From an uncultured Desulfobulbaceae bacterium (lineage in GTDB: Bacteria > Desulfobacterota > Desulfobulbia > Desulfobulbales > Desulfocapsaceae), in assembly GCA_903887485.1 (NCBI GenBank), contig CAISPV010000017.1, forward strand, positions 1 to 46,932: a stretch of 46,932 bases of DNA, written 5' to 3'. The translations under genes and the position numbers were made by a program. The notes under the pieces are model-generated. The model had not been told where the DNA came from, made no database searches, and saw nothing but the letters and a program-made list of their open reading frames with translations. Positions within the stretch are counted from its first letter, which is position 1. Every line of letters starts with the position of its first letter. Shown piece after piece: positions 26,707-34,968 of the stretch.

Positions 26707-27943
26707 CCGCTTCTCCGAGTTTACTTGCTGAAACCGTTGTCATGATATGTGGACTCATAATACGGGCGACTTCCTTAATCATTGGCACAACCGCGGACTG
26801 TCCAAACTGCTGATAAGACTGCGTATCCGATACTCGAATTTTAAAGTTATCAGGGAATCCCATAAGACGTGCGCATTCGCGGGGTGTCAGACGGCGAGGC
26901 CGCTCGCACGAACCTTGTGAAACAAGAATGTCTGAGCCGTCCTTGTAATATCTCGTAGACAGGGGGCGCGTTACGCTGTCGGGGTAGGCCAGTCCAAAGC
27001 CGAATCCGTTACCAGCGGCACTGTGTTTCTCTTTGTAAGCCTGTAGGTAGTTCCATAAGTTTGGTGTCAGCGTGTACTTGGGGTTGATCTTTCCCTGCGG
27101 GCCAATCGTGTAGGGCTCCTCTGTCGCTTCGCTTCCATCCTGTGGGTGCAGAATCGACGCCAGACGCGGGCCTTTAGTTGGGAGTTGCAGGTCGTCCCAG
27201 CAAAATCCGGTTTTCTCCTGAAAACCAACGATAATAATCCGCTCACGGTGCTGCGGTGTGAAATGCTGGCCGTCGATGACCTTGTAATGCACGTCATAAC
27301 CCAGTTCCTCACGTAGTGTCTGGAGAATGACGCGGAAGGTGTTGCCCTTGTCGTGGGACAGCAGGTTTTTGACGTTTTCCAGCAGAAACGCCTTGGGTCG
27401 CTTGGTCGCGATAATGCGGGCCACGTCAAAAAACAGGGTCCCTTGCGTAGTGCATTCAAAGCCATGCGGACGACCAAGCGTATTCTTTTTGGATACGCCG
27501 GCAATGCTGAAGGGTTGGCAGGGAAAACCCGCCAACAGTACATCATGATTTGGGATATCCGCTGCATCAATGGTGGTAATGTCGCCTGCCAGAACATGAG
27601 CTTCATCCAGAGGGAAGTTTACCAGATAGGTCTTCTGTGCAAAGGTGTTCCATTCGCTCGTGAATACGCAGTGTCCACCATGTGCTTCAAAACCAAGTCG
27701 AATACCACCAATTCCCGCAAATAGATCAATGAAAGTGAAAGGGTGATCGTCGGTTGTTGCGACAGTCATCAAAGGCAATATCCGCTGTCGAATAACATCG
27801 GCAAGGTAGGATGGTGGGTCATTTTCACGAACCTCCCAGCGACGGACAGTACGCACATCAACATCAAGCAGCGTGGCGAGTTCACCCTGGCTGTAGCGGG
27901 CACGAGCTTGCTTTAACAGGTCAAGGGGGGGTAGTTGAGACAT
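26696..27943 (-). CDS. DNA (cytosine-5) methyltransferase with N-terminal HTH
   Basis: A 415-residue C5 methyltransferase. The motifs are: I FIDLFAGIGG (71-80), IV GFPCQPFS with catalytic Cys142, VI FLLENVKNL (187-194), VIII QHRERIIIVGF, IX RRLTPRECARLMGFPD and X QFGQSAVVP. Residues 18-37 (SQGELATLLDVDVRTVRRW) form a helix-turn-helix, as in methyltransferases that repress their own promoter. ATG at 27943 was chosen over the longer frame (27991) because of the strong RBS GAGGAGG 8 bases upstream. It protects host DNA from the HNH enzyme encoded by the next, overlapping gene. Confidence 0.93.
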   Translation of the reverse strand: MSQLPPLDLLKQARARYSQGELATLLDVDVRTVRRWEVRENDPPSYLADVIRQRILPLMTVATTDDHPFTFIDLFAGIGGIRLGFEAHGGHCVFTSEWNTFAQKTYLVNFPLDEAHVLAGDITTIDAADIPNHDVLLAGFPCQPFSIAGVSKKNTLGRPHGFECTTQGTLFFDVARIIATKRPKAFLLENVKNLLSHDKGNTFRVILQTLREELGYDVHYKVIDGQHFTPQHRERIIIVGFQEKTGFCWDDLQLPTKGPRLASILHPQDGSEATEEPYTIGPQGKINPKYTLTPNLWNYLQAYKEKHSAAGNGFGFGLAYPDSVTRPLSTRYYKDGSDILVSQGSCERPRRLTPRECARLMGFPDNFKIRVSDTQSYQQFGQSAVVPMIKEVARIMSPHIMTTVSASKLGEADVH

Positions 27944-27958
27944 ATTCAATCCTCCTCT

Positions 27959-27995
27959 GGGAATATTTTCGGACATTATACCCTGAAACATTCCC
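27959..27995 (-). promoter_or_regulatory. promoter and candidate self-operator of the methyltransferase gene
   Basis: A minus-strand TATAAT (27980-27975) sits between inverted arms GGGAATATTTTC (27959-27970) and GAAACATTCCC (27985-27995), complementary apart from one bulged base and one mismatch. This layout, -10 box inside an inverted repeat upstream of a methyltransferase with an N-terminal HTH, suggests autorepression. No good -35 box is seen. Confidence 0.5.
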
Positions 27996-28086
27996 CTTAG
28001 GAAGAGATACTTGTAATTAGTTTATCTTGGTGGCGGGTAGAATCGACTCGCAAAAGGGGATGATATTTTCTTGGTCCTGAGGATGA

Positions 28087-28944
28087 TTACTCCGACTTGG
28101 GAGGCAGTTTCGGCTTGGGCTTGTCGGTCAGGTAGTTGTTGGCCGTGATGACCTTTTTTCCTGATTTTGCTTCGAGCTGCCGACGGGCATCACCGGCGAC
28201 GGTGCCGCCGTCACGGGCTGCGAGCTGGTTCTCGGTGAAACCTTGGGCGTCTTTGTTGCGGGCGATCTCGGTGGTAGCAGCTTCGCCGAGCATGGTAAAG
28301 ATCAATTCCAGGTCGGTCATATGGTCACGAAGGTTCTCGCGTTTGAGCCCTTTCAGTTTCTTGTAATCAGCAGGCGTAACCCCAAAAGTGGCCTTGGAGA
28401 TTTCGGAGGTGAGGATGGCGAAATCTTTCTGCTCGGCAATGCCTCGTTTTTGCCATTCGTCGGTCAGCTCATCCCGAACGGCGATACCGCGGACACGCTT
28501 CTCAATCCAGTCATCGGGGTAGCCTTTTTCCTTGAAGAGTTGTCGCATTCGCTGTTGGGCAAGCTCTGGATTCTCGATTTCCTGGACGCGCTCATAACCG
28601 ACTTGCGCCAGCCAGCGTTTGAATGGCTCCGCCTTGGGGCTGGGGATGGATTGGATGATCCGGAAGGCGGCTTCGGTGTTGACAGCCTCGGTCTTGTAGC
28701 TTTTACCATCGGCTGAGGTTAATTTCAGTTGTCGACAAAGTGTCGACAACTGAAATCCCGAGGATGCCTTCTCGCGGTGCTTCATACGGTACCAGTAATC
28801 ACGGGGGTTATCGCTGTCGGTCAGGGCGGCAACAATGTCCACAATCGAGAAATACCACTGGTCATCAATCCATAGGCGACGAATCTGTTTGGCGCCGAAG
28901 ACGATAAGCTTATCCTGAGAATCCGAAGAGAGTTGCTCGATCAT
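28087..28944 (-). CDS. BRO-N domain protein with DinD-like C-terminal half
   Basis: A 285-residue protein. The N-terminus (IRRLWIDDQWYFSIVDIVAA, then DNPRDYWYRMKHRE and TEAAFRIIQSIPSPKAEPFK) is a BRO-N/antirepressor-type DNA-binding domain common in phages. The rest (RGIAVRDELTDEWQKRGI, KDFAILTSEISKATFG and LKGLKRENLRDHMTDLEL) resembles the C-terminal part of DNA-damage-inducible protein D. DinD is known to disassemble RecA filaments in E. coli, but the equivalence here is not proven. The RBS AAGGAA precedes the ATG. It ends 143 bp before the methyltransferase start. No LexA box was recognised. Confidence 0.8.
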   Translation of the reverse strand: MIEQLSSDSQDKLIVFGAKQIRRLWIDDQWYFSIVDIVAALTDSDNPRDYWYRMKHREKASSGFQLSTLCRQLKLTSADGKSYKTEAVNTEAAFRIIQSIPSPKAEPFKRWLAQVGYERVQEIENPELAQQRMRQLFKEKGYPDDWIEKRVRGIAVRDELTDEWQKRGIAEQKDFAILTSEISKATFGVTPADYKKLKGLKRENLRDHMTDLELIFTMLGEAATTEIARNKDAQGFTENQLAARDGGTVAGDARRQLEAKSGKKVITANNYLTDKPKPKLPPKSE

Positions 28945-28985
28945 GAAGTTTTCCTTTTTGGCAGATTGGCTTGAAAGGTATGGCT

Positions 28986-29264
28986 TTACTCCATCCCGAT
29001 CTGGAACATGGTCTCAAGATCATGACGGGAAAAGGCCTTAAAGGCGAGCATGGTCTCTGATTTGAGAATAGAATTGATGCCCAGCAGTTTTTTGGTGACC
29101 AGATCGGCAAGTTCCTCATTGGAGGCGACGCGGGCAATGGCGACAAGATCGTAGTTTCCACTCACGGAATAAACCTCTGAAATCCCATCCAGCCCGGCTA
29201 TCTGTTCAGCCACCTCGTTAATCTTGGTTCTTTCCGCATTGATGAGAATAATTGAGGTAACCAT
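28986..29264 (-). CDS. stand-alone Lrp/AsnC ligand-binding (RAM) domain protein
   Basis: A 92-residue protein consisting only of the effector-binding domain of Lrp/AsnC regulators, with no helix-turn-helix. EQIAGLDGISEVYSVSGNYD is the typical strand-turn region that binds amino acids and makes dimers or octamers. The strong RBS GGAGGCAAT is directly before ATG. Such proteins bind small molecules and may modulate full-length Lrp proteins; the ligand is unknown. It lies 41 bp upstream of the BRO gene on the same strand. Confidence 0.88.
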   Translation of the reverse strand: MVTSIILINAERTKINEVAEQIAGLDGISEVYSVSGNYDLVAIARVASNEELADLVTKKLLGINSILKSETMLAFKAFSRHDLETMFQIGME

Positions 29265-29577
29265 ATTGCCTCCTGGTCGTTATTTTTTTTGTGAGATTAG
29301 GGTAACTCCCTGACTTGTCATTTCTCAAGATTCCTCAATATACTGACCGTGATTCGATTTAGCAAGTTGGCGCTTGGCAATTCAGAGTCCCTTGGCCTAT
29401 GGATGAAAAGAAGTAAGCTGTGTTGCCTGAGAGAGTGGTGATCATGGTGAGCTGTTATGAAAAATAGTCGTGTTAATTCATGGAATACGATACGGTTGGT
29501 TATTTTCAACTTAAATTGAAAATTATTGATGTAAGACAGGTTTTATGCTACCTTAAAAAGAAAAAGGATGGCCTTTC
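29265..29577. other. gene-free divergent region between AsnC-like gene and hipBA
   Basis: This 313-bp AT-rich stretch separates divergent genes and should hold both promoters. Apart from the hip operator candidate at 29503-29522, I see no gene, RNA or strong repeat in it. Confidence 0.5.
29503..29522 (+). promoter_or_regulatory. candidate HipB operator
   Basis: The inverted repeat TTTTCAA-6 bp-TTGAAAA lies 55 bp before the hipB start, where HipB would bind to repress its own operon. The central CTTAAA keeps much of the symmetry. The -10-like TATGCT follows at about 29544. Confidence 0.45.
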
Positions 29578-29874
29578 ATGGAAACAATCGAATTATTTAG
29601 TCAGCTCGGATTATTATACAGAAAGCGGCGAATCGAGCTGAAAATCAAGCTGCGGACGCTGGCGATCAGGTGCGGGATCTCTATTGACACTCTGCGGTCG
29701 ATTGAACGGGGGAGTGTGAGTGTGAAGATCGGCTCCTGGTTTGCGGTTGCCGACGCCCTCGGCCTGGCCGCAGTCTGGAAGGGGCTGCTTGCGGAAACGG
29801 TTGATCCCTTCGAAGAATACGATCGCAGGCAAGGGCTTGAAGAAAAAATTCTGAAAACGCGGGTCCGGTCGTGA
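29578..29874 (+). CDS. hipB: HipB-type HTH antitoxin
   Basis: A 98-residue Xre-family protein with the helix-turn-helix at about residues 25-50 (LRTLAIRCGISIDTLRSIER). It has the downstream segment WFAVADALGLAAVW usual in HipB relatives. It represses the operon and neutralises HipA. The RBS AGGATGG precedes ATG. The stop overlaps the hipA GTG start by 4 bp (GTGA). Confidence 0.85.
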   Translation: METIELFSQLGLLYRKRRIELKIKLRTLAIRCGISIDTLRSIERGSVSVKIGSWFAVADALGLAAVWKGLLAETVDPFEEYDRRQGLEEKILKTRVRS

Positions 29875-31118
29875 AGAGCAACGATGCGATATCATTATAT
29901 GTCTCCGCAGTCATGCCTGGCGGAGAAGTGGTCTCTGTGGGCCGGTTGTTATCGCGCAACCTGCACTCTTCCGACCGGAAAGAAGGATTTTTTAAGTACG
30001 ATGAAGGCTACCTGCTGCGGCAGGACGCCTATCCTCTTGACCCGATTCATCTCCCGCTTGGACCTGGGACCTTTGAGGCCAGACGCGGGGAGGCCGGAGT
30101 GCATGGGGTTTTTGATGACTCCCTGCCCGACGCCTGGGGCCGGACCATTCTGGCGAAACGTGCCGGACTGGACAAGTCCCGTTTGACATCCGCCCGTCTT
30201 CTGGCGGCCTTGAAGGGCTCGGGGTTGGGCCGCCTGCTCTATACGGAAAAGCACTCTGCAAAGGTCCGTTTTGTCGATCAAGGCATCGCATTCAAGCAGA
30301 TCCGTGCCGCCATTGGCGAGGCGGGGGCTCTTGAGGCCAATATCGATACGGAAAACAAGGAGCTCAAACATATCCTGGCCTGCGGCAGTTCGGCCGGTGG
30401 GGCGAGACCCAAGGTGCTTGTCCGCATGGACGACCATCTGTGGCTGGCCAAGTTTGCCAGTATCCGCGATATCGGACCCGCGCTTTTTGTTTCACTCGAA
30501 CAGGCAGGAATGCTATTGGCGCAGGCAGCGGGGCTGAAAATCCCGGAGCTGAAACGGGTCACCGTCGAGAGCCGGGAAATCCTGCTGGTGAAGCGTTTTG
30601 ATGTGACTGCTGCCGGTGGCCGCAACGCTATCGTGAGCATGCGCACCCTGACCGGCGAAGAAGATCCGTATCTGGTTTCATATGCAGATGTTGCGGGCGT
30701 TGTCCGGCGCATATCCGACCACCCGGATGTGGATCTCGAGAGTCTTTTCCGTTGGATGCTGGTCAATGTGCTTCTGCAGAATACGGATGATCATCTGCAG
30801 AATTTTTCGATGCTGCATACGGATTCGGGTTGGATGCTCTCTCCTGCTTACGACATCACGCCGAATATCTATCAGGAAAGCCATATCCTGCAAATTAACG
30901 GTAAAGACGGCATGTTCACCCACGAGGATTTAATCAGCGAAGGGCGGCGATTTGGCTTGTCGGCACAGAAATGCCGCCGGTTGCTTTTGGAGGTGTATGC
31001 CAGGCTGGCAGGGTGGAAGGATGTTTTTGAACAATGTGGGGTGTCAGGGCAGCACACGCAAACATTACGCGAGAGTATCAAGCAGAAGCGGAAGCTGGCG
31101 GCGCCCCCCATCTCATAG
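29871..31118 (+). CDS. hipA: HipA-family serine/threonine kinase toxin
   Basis: A 415-residue HipA-like kinase. HipA of E. coli phosphorylates glutamyl-tRNA synthetase and causes persistence; relatives hit other tRNA synthetases. The HipA N-terminal subdomain is seen in GYLLRQDAYPLDPIHLPLG and FDDSLPDAWGR. The activation loop GSSAGGARPK (172-181) carries the autophosphorylated serine, and LLQNTDDHLQNFSML (301-315) holds the catalytic Asp and metal-binding Asn. SPAYDITPN (324-332) holds the DFG-like Asp. All key residues are present, so it should be active. The start is GTG at 29871, coupled to hipB. Confidence 0.93.
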   Translation: MKSNDAISLYVSAVMPGGEVVSVGRLLSRNLHSSDRKEGFFKYDEGYLLRQDAYPLDPIHLPLGPGTFEARRGEAGVHGVFDDSLPDAWGRTILAKRAGLDKSRLTSARLLAALKGSGLGRLLYTEKHSAKVRFVDQGIAFKQIRAAIGEAGALEANIDTENKELKHILACGSSAGGARPKVLVRMDDHLWLAKFASIRDIGPALFVSLEQAGMLLAQAAGLKIPELKRVTVESREILLVKRFDVTAAGGRNAIVSMRTLTGEEDPYLVSYADVAGVVRRISDHPDVDLESLFRWMLVNVLLQNTDDHLQNFSMLHTDSGWMLSPAYDITPNIYQESHILQINGKDGMFTHEDLISEGRRFGLSAQKCRRLLLEVYARLAGWKDVFEQCGVSGQHTQTLRESIKQKRKLAAPPIS

Positions 31119-31144
31119 TTTGCTTAAATTATTCATTCTTTTGC

Positions 31145-31441
31145 TTACTGGCCAACCCCTTTTCCGGTATATTCAATAATTGCATAGACAAGACCCGCTA
31201 AAATTCCTATGGTAAAAAACAATCGAAAGCGGCGTTCCCACGGCACCTTTTCACCATCGGCCATGTATTGCAGCAGGGCGATGACAAACCAGGTGATGCC
31301 GGCCACAAAAGGGGCCGTTTGCAGGATCTGCCACAGGGTAGATTGGACAGTCAGCGTCAGATCGGAAGCAGGCCGCAGATTAAAGAGCAGGTAGCCTGCC
31401 GCGGTCAGATAAAATGATACTTTTTCTTTGATACTTTGCAT
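31145..31441 (-). CDS. unknown membrane protein, 98 residues
   Basis: A 98-residue protein with about three hydrophobic helices (FYLTAAGYLLFNL, FVAGITWFVIALLQYM, FFTIGILAGLVYAII) separated by a basic loop (EKVPWERRFR). No family recognised. The start ATG at 31441 touches the ATG of the divergent gene at 31442 with no base between them. A longer frame to 31630 runs over that divergent gene and is rejected. It converges on hipA with a 26-bp gap. Confidence 0.7.
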   Translation of the reverse strand: MQSIKEKVSFYLTAAGYLLFNLRPASDLTLTVQSTLWQILQTAPFVAGITWFVIALLQYMADGEKVPWERRFRLFFTIGILAGLVYAIIEYTGKGVGQ

Positions 31442-32581
31442 ATGAATACCCTTGATACGCTTTATTTTCCGGATACAGGTCTTTCTGTTCGGCAACAGTT
31501 GCCTTTGGCCCTCTTCTTCAATACCATCCATCTGCTCCAGCCGGTTGAAGATGGCGCGCAGGAAGACCGGGATGAACCATCCGATCCAGGCAGCTATCCT
31601 TTCACGGAATTGGGGTTCTGTCAAGTCCATACTCCATCAAGGCTGGGTGCGGACCGGGATCGTTTTCTGCATCTCATCCATGATATCAGAAACAAAAAAG
31701 ATGCCTATGTCGAGCAGTTAAGTTATCTGACCCTGGCGTCTCTGTCCGCACCGGCCAGTCGTGGTGATAACTCCAAACAAGCGATTCTCTCTTCGTTGCT
31801 CCATGGCATGGATCAAGATGCTGATGCTGCCGATGAACAGGCCCGTCTGGCCCTGTGGCAGGCCCGCCTGGTCCTGAAGATCGCTGAGATCCTTGATCAG
31901 GAGGAAGAGGAGCTGGCCCTGCAACTGGCCGCTATCGATGATCATGAAATCGCCCTGTTCCGAAGTCTGCAGGGGGAAATCAGGGAGAGCGGCGAGGAGG
32001 ATGTCGTCGAGGAAGACCCTTTTCTTGAACTGTTGGCACTGAAACAGAAGATGAACCAACCCCGGCCCGGGATGATCCGCAATCGCCTCCGTGCCTGGAA
32101 CAGACTGTATCTGTCAGGTCCTTTGCCGGTGAACCCCTGGCTGTGGACCACCAGACGTCAGGAGGCAGCGGATATCCTTCTGGAGCAGTATGAAAAAGAA
32201 AGCGGACAGGCCCCGATATCGGTTTTGCAGCTTGAGCTTCCGGCCAGGATCAGCCAGGAAAATACAGACGTGATCCGGGAGGTCGAGCGATTCAGGGCCG
32301 GGATGCAAGCCGATCTACAGGAACTGGCCGCAATTCTGGGCAAGCTGGTCACGACTGAAACGCCAATCGGTGATCCGGCCTTGCTTGTCCCCCAGGCACA
32401 GGCATGGCAGGAAATGTGGCGCTTCAGGTTGGAATCGTCCTTCCCGGCCAGTCAATATGGCCGCACACCACTGACTATCTATCTCCTGGCCGAGACATCT
32501 GTGCCGGCGCTGATTGGCGAAACGCAGGGCCAGGAAATGAAACCCTCAAACCGGCATGTGCTTCTGGCTGTCTGCGCATAA
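31442..32581 (+). CDS. unknown soluble protein, 379 residues
   Basis: A 379-residue protein starting MNTLDTLYFPDTGLSVRQQL. No signal peptide or membrane segment is visible. Acidic helical stretches (ILDQEEEELALQLAA, then EEDVVEEDPFLELLALKQK) suggest coiled coils or protein contacts. The C-terminal half keeps WTTRRQEAADILLEQYE and a final PSNRHVLLAVCA. I do not recognise the family; it looks like a lineage-restricted desulfobacterial protein. ATG 31442 has no Shine-Dalgarno sequence, and a TTG two codons upstream is the only alternative. It converges with rsmE, 5 bp apart. Confidence 0.75.
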   Translation: MNTLDTLYFPDTGLSVRQQLPLALFFNTIHLLQPVEDGAQEDRDEPSDPGSYPFTELGFCQVHTPSRLGADRDRFLHLIHDIRNKKDAYVEQLSYLTLASLSAPASRGDNSKQAILSSLLHGMDQDADAADEQARLALWQARLVLKIAEILDQEEEELALQLAAIDDHEIALFRSLQGEIRESGEEDVVEEDPFLELLALKQKMNQPRPGMIRNRLRAWNRLYLSGPLPVNPWLWTTRRQEAADILLEQYEKESGQAPISVLQLELPARISQENTDVIREVERFRAGMQADLQELAAILGKLVTTETPIGDPALLVPQAQAWQEMWRFRLESSFPASQYGRTPLTIYLLAETSVPALIGETQGQEMKPSNRHVLLAVCA

Positions 32582-32586
32582 CGATC

Positions 32587-33330
32587 TTACATATCACCAG
32601 CCAGATAGCGGACAATGGCAATGGCGGCCACGGTGGCGGTCTCGGCCCTTAAAATACGCGGTCCCAGACTGATGCTTTGATACCCGGAGCGGCAGGCGAG
32701 CGCTACTTCCTCTTTGCTGAAGCCGCCTTCCGGGCCCAGCAGGAGATGGATCTGGTTGTAATCAGCAAAGGGAGGGAGATCGTGCAGGCTTGTTGTCTTT
32801 TCCTCTTCCCAGAACAGGAGGCGCAAGGTGTGCGACTCTTGTCCGGAAGGGGAGCAGAGATCGGCAAAAGAAAGAGTATCATTGAGTTCCAGGGGCCGGG
32901 GGCGGGAGCACTGCTTGCAGGCCGATTCCACAATCCGCTGCCAGCGCTGCTGTCGCTTGCCGCCACGCTCTTCATCATCCATCTTGCCCTGACAGCGGCT
33001 GCTGACAAAAGGGGTAAAGGTTGCGACTCCCAGTTCCGTACATTTTTCAACGATAAAATCCATTTTGGCATTTTTCAGCATTGCCTGGCCCACATGCAGC
33101 ATCGCCTTTTCCTCTTGCTGCTCATCGTCAGCAGCAAGGATGCGGGCAACAACCTGTCTGCTGATGTTGGTGATTTCGGCCAGATAACGCATCCCGGTGC
33201 CATCAAAGAGTTGGATCTGGGAGCCCACGTGCAGACGCAGGGACTTGGAGATATGACGTGACTCGGCCACTGGCAGCAGGACCTCTTCGCCATTTCTGTC
33301 GGCCGGTTCAAAAAAAAATCTACGCATCAT
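32587..33330 (-). CDS. rsmE: 16S rRNA m3U1498 methyltransferase RsmE
   Basis: RsmE methylates N3 of U1498 in 16S rRNA late in 30S assembly. The 247-residue protein starts MMRRFFFEPAD, with an N-terminal PUA-like domain (HISKSLRLHVGSQIQLFDG). A SPOUT methyltransferase domain follows: FIVEKCTELGV, LLLGPEGGFSKEE and the knot segment SLGPRILRAETATVAAIAI. All SAM-knot signatures are intact. The ferredoxin gene ends 24 bp upstream on the same strand, so the two may share a transcript. Confidence 0.95.
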   Translation of the reverse strand: MMRRFFFEPADRNGEEVLLPVAESRHISKSLRLHVGSQIQLFDGTGMRYLAEITNISRQVVARILAADDEQQEEKAMLHVGQAMLKNAKMDFIVEKCTELGVATFTPFVSSRCQGKMDDEERGGKRQQRWQRIVESACKQCSRPRPLELNDTLSFADLCSPSGQESHTLRLLFWEEEKTTSLHDLPPFADYNQIHLLLGPEGGFSKEEVALACRSGYQSISLGPRILRAETATVAAIAIVRYLAGDM

Positions 33331-33354
33331 GACAACAAGAGCACAAAAGAGCGT

Positions 33355-33540
33355 TCAGATCTCGGTGACGGTGCATGCCCCGTTGGGACAGACCTCAACG
33401 CAGGTCTCACAGCCGATGCATTCGTCAGCATTTACGGGTTCCGCCTTGCCGTTCTTAAGCTCATAGACGGCTGATGGACAGGCGTTGATACACTCTTCAC
33501 TTCCCTGACACAAATCTTTATCAACAACGACTTCCCACAT
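33355..33540 (-). CDS. small two-cluster ferredoxin with one cysteine replaced by serine
   Basis: A 61-residue bacterial-type ferredoxin, an electron carrier in anaerobic metabolism. The second cluster motif is complete: CIGCETCVEVCP (Cys41, 44, 47, 51). The first motif is CQGSEECINACP: Cys11, Ser14, Cys17, Cys21. The second ligand is a serine (codon AGT where TGT would be Cys). The first site may therefore carry a [3Fe-4S] or a serine-ligated [4Fe-4S] cluster. The RBS AAGGAGAA precedes ATG. There is no CPXXXX partner enzyme nearby, so its redox partner is unknown. Confidence 0.92.
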   Translation of the reverse strand: MWEVVVDKDLCQGSEECINACPSAVYELKNGKAEPVNADECIGCETCVEVCPNGACTVTEI

Positions 33541-33759
33541 GGCGATTCTCCTTTTGCTAATTGTTCAGGGTATCCACAAAGTAATTTTTCTTACCTTTGC
33601 ATAAAAAAACAGGTATGGCAAAAGAAAAACGAAATGCTCATTCTTTATTCATGGCTTGGAGATCAAAGATAAAGCTGTCGCCATGAGCGCCGGAAAAACA
33701 GGAATCAATCCTGCTTTAACCCTTGTTTTTTACAATGGTATTTGCTACGAACGAACATC

Positions 33760-34968
33760 ATGAATTATCAAATCATTCAACAGCATGCCGGCCGTCTCAA
33801 TGCATGGCTTTTGGCCATTATGGCATTGGTGTTGCCGCTTTCCACCTCTGCCCTCTCGATAGTTGCCCTCTTGATCCTGGCGGTCTGGCTTGTTGAAGGA
33901 GGCTACCGGCAAAAGTTGCGGGTGATCATCGCCAATCCGGTTGCCATGGCGGTACTGGTGTATCTGGCCCTCTATGTGATCGGTCTGCTCTGGACTGAAG
34001 ATCTGGCAAGTGGTCTTGATGTCCTGAGCAAATATTGGAAGCTCATGTTGTTGCCTGTTTTTTTGACGGCTGTTCGCCGGGACCTTCGCCGGGTGTATGC
34101 CGGATTTTTTCTGGCAGGGATGACCATTGCCATGACCATGACCTATCTGGCCTGGTTTGGTTTTTTACACTACGCGGATGTCACCACAACACATCTCACC
34201 CACGGCACTTTTCATGTCATCTACAATCCCCTGCTGGCCTTTGCCATTTATCTTCTGTGGCATGAAGTGGTGTGGGGGAGGCTCAGAGATGCCCTGCGCT
34301 GGCCCTTGGTCGGGTTGATCGGTCTTATGGTCTTGAACATGTTTATCACGGAAGGACGGAGTGGGCAGATTGTTTTTTTTGTCCTGCTTGCCCTGCTGTG
34401 CTTGCAGATCTTTAGAAAAAGTATCCTGCGAGCTGTGCTGGTACTGGCCTTTCTCCTTCCCGCAATCTTCGCAGTCGGATATCATTTCAGCCCTGTCTTT
34501 CATGGGCGGGTGGATCGGGCCTATTCTGAGATTTGCCAATTTCAACGCAACCCCAATACCTCTGTGGGGTTGCGGCTGCTCTTCTGGCAGAATTCCTGGG
34601 AGATTATAAAAAAGAGTCCCTGGCTGGGGGTGGGAACGGGTGATTTTCAGTCGGCCTATGCCGAGGTCAACAAAAGGCAATCACCACGGATGGGGGCGAC
34701 AGATAATCCGCATAACCAGTATGTTCTGGTCCTGTGTCAACTGGGGTTGCTGGGGCTGGCTGGATTGCTGGGCATCTTTGGGACCCAGATTCGTCAGGCC
34801 TTTGTGCGGCCGGATGGCTGGGAGCGGCTTCGGCTGGCCTTCCCCCTGTTTTTCCTGACCATCATGTTTACCGAGTCTTATCTGATCATCGCGGAGACAG
34901 GCTTTCTCTTCTCCCTTTTCAGTGCGGTGCTCTATGCGCGCAAGGTATCGCCGGAAACCCGGATTTAA
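33760..34968 (+). CDS. O-antigen ligase family membrane protein
   Basis: A 402-residue protein with about ten to twelve membrane helices. The large periplasmic loop and motifs of the WaaL/Wzy O-antigen ligase family are visible: ITEGRSGQIVFFVLLAL with the conserved Arg, then PWLGVGTGDFQSAY and DNPHNQYVLVLCQLG with the conserved His. It would join polysaccharide to lipid A-core or polymerise it, in the inner membrane facing the periplasm. ATG 33760 was preferred to TTG 33742. The stop overlaps the converging rfbB stop (TTAA), so the two 3' ends share bases. The 219-bp gap upstream holds promoters for this gene and the ferredoxin, with nothing else recognised. Confidence 0.88.
   Translation: MNYQIIQQHAGRLNAWLLAIMALVLPLSTSALSIVALLILAVWLVEGGYRQKLRVIIANPVAMAVLVYLALYVIGLLWTEDLASGLDVLSKYWKLMLLPVFLTAVRRDLRRVYAGFFLAGMTIAMTMTYLAWFGFLHYADVTTTHLTHGTFHVIYNPLLAFAIYLLWHEVVWGRLRDALRWPLVGLIGLMVLNMFITEGRSGQIVFFVLLALLCLQIFRKSILRAVLVLAFLLPAIFAVGYHFSPVFHGRVDRAYSEICQFQRNPNTSVGLRLLFWQNSWEIIKKSPWLGVGTGDFQSAYAEVNKRQSPRMGATDNPHNQYVLVLCQLGLLGLAGLLGIFGTQIRQAFVRPDGWERLRLAFPLFFLTIMFTESYLIIAETGFLFSLFSAVLYARKVSPETRI

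Noticed and set aside
31442-31630. N-terminal extension of the 98-residue membrane protein gene to 31630
   Set aside because: It would overlap the start of the divergent 379-residue gene, and the added residues look like its antisense.
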